From NCBI GenBank assembly GCA_020852155.1, contig JADZBJ010000366.1, positions 1 to 15,987 of the forward strand: 15,987 bases of DNA, given 5' to 3'. The notes under the pieces were generated by a model. The model saw only the letters and a program-made list of their open reading frames with translations. It did no database searches and had not been told where the DNA came from. Made by a program: the position numbers and the translations under genes. This document shows, one piece after another, positions 12,853-15,987 of the stretch. The stretch is from Saprospiraceae bacterium (lineage in GTDB: Bacteria > Bacteroidota > Bacteroidia > Chitinophagales > Saprospiraceae). Within the stretch, counting starts at the first letter, position 1; every line of letters starts with the position of its first letter.

Positions 12853-15300
12853 ATGTCGTTATTTGCCGATATTATTCTCCCTCTGGCGCTGCCTAAACGT
12901 ACATATACCTATGGCGTGCCCGAATCGCTGGCGCCGTATTTGAAGCCTGGCGTGCGGGTGGAAGTACAATTCGGCAAGAGTAAATTGTACAGCGGACTGG
13001 TGGAAAGGCTACATACCTCAAAGCCGGATTACCCTGTCAAACAGGTCATAGCCGTTTTGGATGAAGTGACCATCGTCAGTGAACAGCAACTTCGGTTGTG
13101 GGACTGGATGGCCGATTATTACTGCTGCTCGCTGGGTGAGGTCATGGCGGCGGCCTTGCCGGGGCACCTCAAATTAACCAGCGAAACCAGGCTGGTTTTC
13201 AATGCTGCTTTTGGTGAAGATTTTTCAGGTTTCAGCGCTGAGGAGTATCTCATCGCTGAAGCATTACTGATTCAAAAAGAAATTACGGTAGATGACGCCC
13301 GTAAAATCCTGAATAAAAAATCGGTGTTTCCGGTCATTCAGCAGTTATTGAACCTGGGGGTGCTGCACTTGCGTGAAGATTTGCAGGAAAAATTCAAACC
13401 CCGCAAGGTTACAGGCATACGCTTGTCGTCAGCATTGAAAGAAGATCCGGAAGCGTTGCGACAATGTATGGCAGAACTGAGTAAAAAAGAACGCCAGTTG
13501 GAAATCGTGATGGCGTTTTTGGCCCTCGAAAAACAGCAGCCTTACGTGCTCAAACAAACCCTGCTCAATAAGGCCGATGTCACTGAAAGTTCGTTGAATA
13601 CCTTGCTGAAAAAAGGCGTTCTGGAAAAATACGACCTGGCTGTAAGCCGGATGGGCGGTTATGAAGACGATCTGACAACGCTGGAAACCCTGACCGGTCA
13701 GCAAACCCGCGTGCTGGATGAATTGCATCAAATTTTTGAATCAAAAAACGTTGCGCTGCTCTACGGTGTCACAGGCAGCGGAAAAACGAGGGTCTATGTC
13801 GAACGAATTAGGGAAGTCATGCGGCAGGGCGGACAGGTGTTGTATTTGTTGCCCGAAATCGCCCTGACGACTCAAATCATACAACGATTACAGAAGGTTT
13901 TTGGAAACGATATCGCTGTTTATCACTCCAAAATCAACACCCAAGAACGTGTAGAAGTCTGGCGAGCCGCCGCTGCCGGGAAGTCCGTTATCCTGGCTGC
14001 ACGCAGTGGTTTATTCCTGCCCTTCAAAGACCTGAGACTGGTGATCGTGGATGAAGAACACGATGCCTCGTACAAACAATACGATCCGGCGCCGCGCTAC
14101 CACGCCCGCGACGCTGCGATTTTTCTGGCCAGTCTTTATGGCGCTAAAACCCTTTTGGGTACTGCCACACCTTCGCTCGAAACATGGCACAACGCACTGA
14201 CTGGCAAATTCGGCCTCGTTGAAATGCCCGAACGGGTTGGCGATGTGCCACTGCCGGAAGTTCAAACGGTTGACCTGCGCGAACAGGCCAAAACCAAACA
14301 GATGCAGAGCATTTTTTCAAAACCCCTGCTCGATCATATCAGCGCGGCAATCAGCGCCGAACAACAGGTCATTCTCTTTCAAAACCGCCGGGGATACGCG
14401 CCTATCCTCGAATGCAATGTATGCGACTGGCACGCTGAATGTAAATACTGCGATGTCAGCCTCACGTACCACATGCAAACCCGTCGCCTGCGCTGTCACT
14501 TGTGCGGCTATGCTCAGGACATGGTGGAAACCTGCCCGGCATGCGGATCGGGCAAGGTCACCCTACGCGGCTACGGCACTGAAAAAATTGAAGACGAACT
14601 GAAAATTTTCCTGCCTGACGCCCGTATCGGCCGAATGGACCTGGATACGGCAGGCACCAAAAACAAACTCACCGAACTGCTCAATGATTTTGAGGAAAAA
14701 CGCCTCGATATTCTGGTGGGTACGCAGATGGTCACTAAAGGGCTTGATTTTGACCACGTAGCCATTGTCGGCGTCCTTAGCGCTGATGCCCTGACGAGTT
14801 ACCCTGATTTCAGGGCCGGCGAAAGAGCCTTTCAGTTGCTCACTCAGGTCGCCGGTCGCGCCGGACGCCGTAATCAGCGTGGTAAAGTGCTGATACAGGC
14901 CTGGAACCCTGTTCATCCGGTGGTGCAGGATGTGTTGAAGCACGATTTCAAAAACTTTGCCCAGCGCGAACTGGCCGAACGAAAGGAGTTTCGTTACCCG
15001 CCATTTTACAGACTTATACACCTGGAATTGCGCCACAAGGACCCTAAAGTTGTGAATGCCGCAGCTACCAGTATGGCCAAAATGTTGCGTGCTAAATTAG
15101 GCGATCGTGTGCTGGGGCCGGTCATTCCGAATGTCGCTCGTGTACGGGGTTATTTCGGTCAGGACATTCTGCTTAAACTGGAAAAATCTGCCCCGTTGCT
15201 GGCCGACGCCAAGGCCCTTATCAGGCACAATACAGAAATTTTAGTCAGCAAAACGGGCTGGAGCCAGGTGCAGGTTGACGTTGACGTTGATCCTGTCTGA
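12853..15300 (+). CDS. priA: Primosomal protein N' (replication restart helicase PriA)
   Basis: An 815-aa PriA of normal length and full domain order. The N-terminal 3'-DNA-binding domain is at about 1-105 (LFADIILPLALPKRTYTYGV). A winged-helix-like middle follows at about 110-270. The superfamily 2 helicase core has Walker A GVTGSGKT (305-312), DEEH (400-403), TATPSLE (437-443) and motif VI QVAGRAGR (665-672). Eight Cys bind two zincs inside it: C521, C524, C530, C533, C548, C551, C561, C564. The C-terminal domain spans about 690-815. PriA reloads the replicative helicase at stalled forks and D-loops. No key residue is missing. The start at 12853 gives the expected N-terminus, and nothing upstream is in frame. 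It is divergent from the T9SS gene across a 341-bp gap. Confidence 0.97.
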   Translation: MSLFADIILPLALPKRTYTYGVPESLAPYLKPGVRVEVQFGKSKLYSGLVERLHTSKPDYPVKQVIAVLDEVTIVSEQQLRLWDWMADYYCCSLGEVMAAALPGHLKLTSETRLVFNAAFGEDFSGFSAEEYLIAEALLIQKEITVDDARKILNKKSVFPVIQQLLNLGVLHLREDLQEKFKPRKVTGIRLSSALKEDPEALRQCMAELSKKERQLEIVMAFLALEKQQPYVLKQTLLNKADVTESSLNTLLKKGVLEKYDLAVSRMGGYEDDLTTLETLTGQQTRVLDELHQIFESKNVALLYGVTGSGKTRVYVERIREVMRQGGQVLYLLPEIALTTQIIQRLQKVFGNDIAVYHSKINTQERVEVWRAAAAGKSVILAARSGLFLPFKDLRLVIVDEEHDASYKQYDPAPRYHARDAAIFLASLYGAKTLLGTATPSLETWHNALTGKFGLVEMPERVGDVPLPEVQTVDLREQAKTKQMQSIFSKPLLDHISAAISAEQQVILFQNRRGYAPILECNVCDWHAECKYCDVSLTYHMQTRRLRCHLCGYAQDMVETCPACGSGKVTLRGYGTEKIEDELKIFLPDARIGRMDLDTAGTKNKLTELLNDFEEKRLDILVGTQMVTKGLDFDHVAIVGVLSADALTSYPDFRAGERAFQLLTQVAGRAGRRNQRGKVLIQAWNPVHPVVQDVLKHDFKNFAQRELAERKEFRYPPFYRLIHLELRHKDPKVVNAAATSMAKMLRAKLGDRVLGPVIPNVARVRGYFGQDILLKLEKSAPLLADAKALIRHNTEILVSKTGWSQVQVDVDVDPV

Positions 15301-15395
15301 TTTTCGCTATTTCATGCTTCGATGCCGGGCGTGATTTCATCCTTTATAAATGGTTACTTATCGGTTTTCTGGAAAATCTGCAACCTCGCGGATAG

Positions 15396-15403
15396 AACCT
15401 TTG
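15396..15403 (+). promoter_or_regulatory. Weak -7-like box before the 104-aa gene
   Basis: AACCTTTG differs from TAnnTTTG at one fixed position and lies 41 bp before the start codon at 15445. It is the best candidate in the 144-bp gap after priA. Confidence 0.3.
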
Positions 15404-15444
15404 TCTATTGCTGCATAAAACCTTTTAACAAAATAGAATTGACG

Positions 15445-15759
15445 ATGAAAAAGCAGTTGTTGTTTGTCTTGTTTTTTGCCCTCTTAAACACCTTGTTGTC
15501 AGCCAGTGAAAACAATCCTTGCCCGCAGTGCGGCGGTGAATTCCGCGTCATCCTTTCCGGGAAAAAACTATTCGTCATGGCCGATGAAACACCCGTAAAC
15601 TCCTTGCTGGTGCAGGTTAAAAACCATGCTGGCCTGGTTGTGGCCGAAAAAAAGTTGTCTTCCAAAACCGCCGACTGGTCGCTGGATGTAGCCCATCTGC
15701 CCAAAGGAGATTATGCTGTTATTCTGGATAATGGTCAGACGGTTCATTTCAAACAGTAG
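15445..15759 (+). CDS. Small exported protein (104 aa)
   Basis: A 104-residue protein that starts with a clear signal peptide, MKKQLLFVLFFALLNTLLSA (1-20). This decides the start at 15445 rather than the in-frame ATG at 15322. The mature part has a CPQCGG motif soon after cleavage and then about 70 residues of probable beta-sandwich. It ends LPKGDYAVILDNGQTVHFKQ, which resembles the last strands of a T9SS sorting domain or of the small DUF3244-type proteins. It is too short to carry a separate cargo domain. It may be a free-standing beta-sandwich of the cell envelope; the family is not certain. The CxxC pair could bind metal or form a disulfide. A strong terminator follows 73 bp after the stop. 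Confidence 0.72.
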   Translation: MKKQLLFVLFFALLNTLLSASENNPCPQCGGEFRVILSGKKLFVMADETPVNSLLVQVKNHAGLVVAEKKLSSKTADWSLDVAHLPKGDYAVILDNGQTVHFKQ

Positions 15760-15827
15760 CCTTTGCGATATTCAGGTGTCTGTTTCGGACCCGACGATAA
15801 ATTTCCCAAAATCCGCTAAACACAAAA

Positions 15828-15866
15828 ACAAGAAGCCGCTCCCCCAGAGCGGCTTTTGTTTTTTTA
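15828..15866 (+). terminator. Intrinsic terminator after the 104-aa gene
   Basis: AAGCCGCTC (15833-15841) pairs perfectly with GAGCGGCTT (15847-15855) across the 5-nt loop CCCCA, and TTTTGTTTTTTT follows on the plus strand. It is the cleanest terminator in the window. Confidence 0.92.
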
Positions 15867-15867
15867 A

Positions 15868-15987
15868 CCCCCCCATTCAACTTTCAACACCATCAACCAT
15901 TTCAACACCATCAAACTTCAAACAATTCAACACCTTCAACCCTCAAACAATTAAAAAACATCAAACATTTCAACGTTCAAACTTCAA
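15868..15987 (+). repeat. Nearly G-free degenerate repeat of TTTCAACACCATCAAAC words
   Basis: Two close 17-18-bp copies (15882-15899 and 15900-15916, sharing TTTCAACACCATCAA) are followed by shorter variants such as TTCAACACCTTCAACC and CATCAAACATTTCAAC, up to the window edge. Only one G occurs in the whole stretch (15972 region). By analogy with the arrays at 4454 and 7157, the complementary half may lie just outside the window. Confidence 0.8.

Overview
The window looks like chromosomal DNA of a member of the Bacteroidota. The evidence is two secreted proteins with type IX secretion (T9SS) C-terminal domains, a group II-type geranylgeranylglyceryl phosphate synthase, a PadR/PspC-GIN envelope module, promoter boxes of the form TAnnTTTG and an almost complete lack of Shine-Dalgarno sequences. 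A saprospirian lineage is plausible but cannot be proven from the sequence.

Layout, left to right. Positions 1-59 hold the 3' end of a plus-strand gene. Positions 60-368 are a repeat-filled gap between convergent genes: heptamer arrays in opposite orientation bracket a 94-bp inverted repeat. Positions 369-1393 (minus strand) are comF followed by a translationally coupled 100-aa gene. Positions 1669-4448 (plus strand) form a probable operon of a small secreted or membrane peptide, a PadR-type regulator and a large PspC/GIN-domain membrane protein, with a promoter and operator-like dyads upstream. Positions 4559-6298 (minus strand) encode a secreted T9SS cargo protein. Positions 6299-8508 hold a GNAT acetyltransferase, a DUF2853 protein, a 35-aa membrane microprotein and a small exported beta-sandwich protein, all on the minus strand and interrupted by two inverted copies of a 162-bp palindromic MITE with IS66-like ends. 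Positions 8509-9035 have no protein gene. They hold a second MITE family (161 bp plus a 62-bp deletion derivative, IS5/IS1031-like ends) and, between these, a highly structured stretch with its own terminator that I read as a candidate structured RNA on the minus strand. Then come a TPR protein (minus), the divergent GGGP synthase (plus), a second T9SS cargo (minus), priA (plus) and a small exported protein (plus), with a strong terminator and a nearly G-free repeat at the right edge.

How it fits together. Housekeeping genes (priA, comF, GGGP synthase) alternate with envelope and secretion genes. The intergenic space is unusually rich in different repeat families: two palindromic MITE families, one widespread inverted repeat, and at least four kinds of degenerate short-word arrays that begin at or inside stop codons. 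Removing the MITEs in silico restores a compact minus-strand order: structured RNA with terminator, about 54 nt, the 135-aa gene, 10 nt, the 35-aa gene, then DUF2853. The most promising undescribed items are the candidate RNA and the MITE-split small-gene cluster it precedes.
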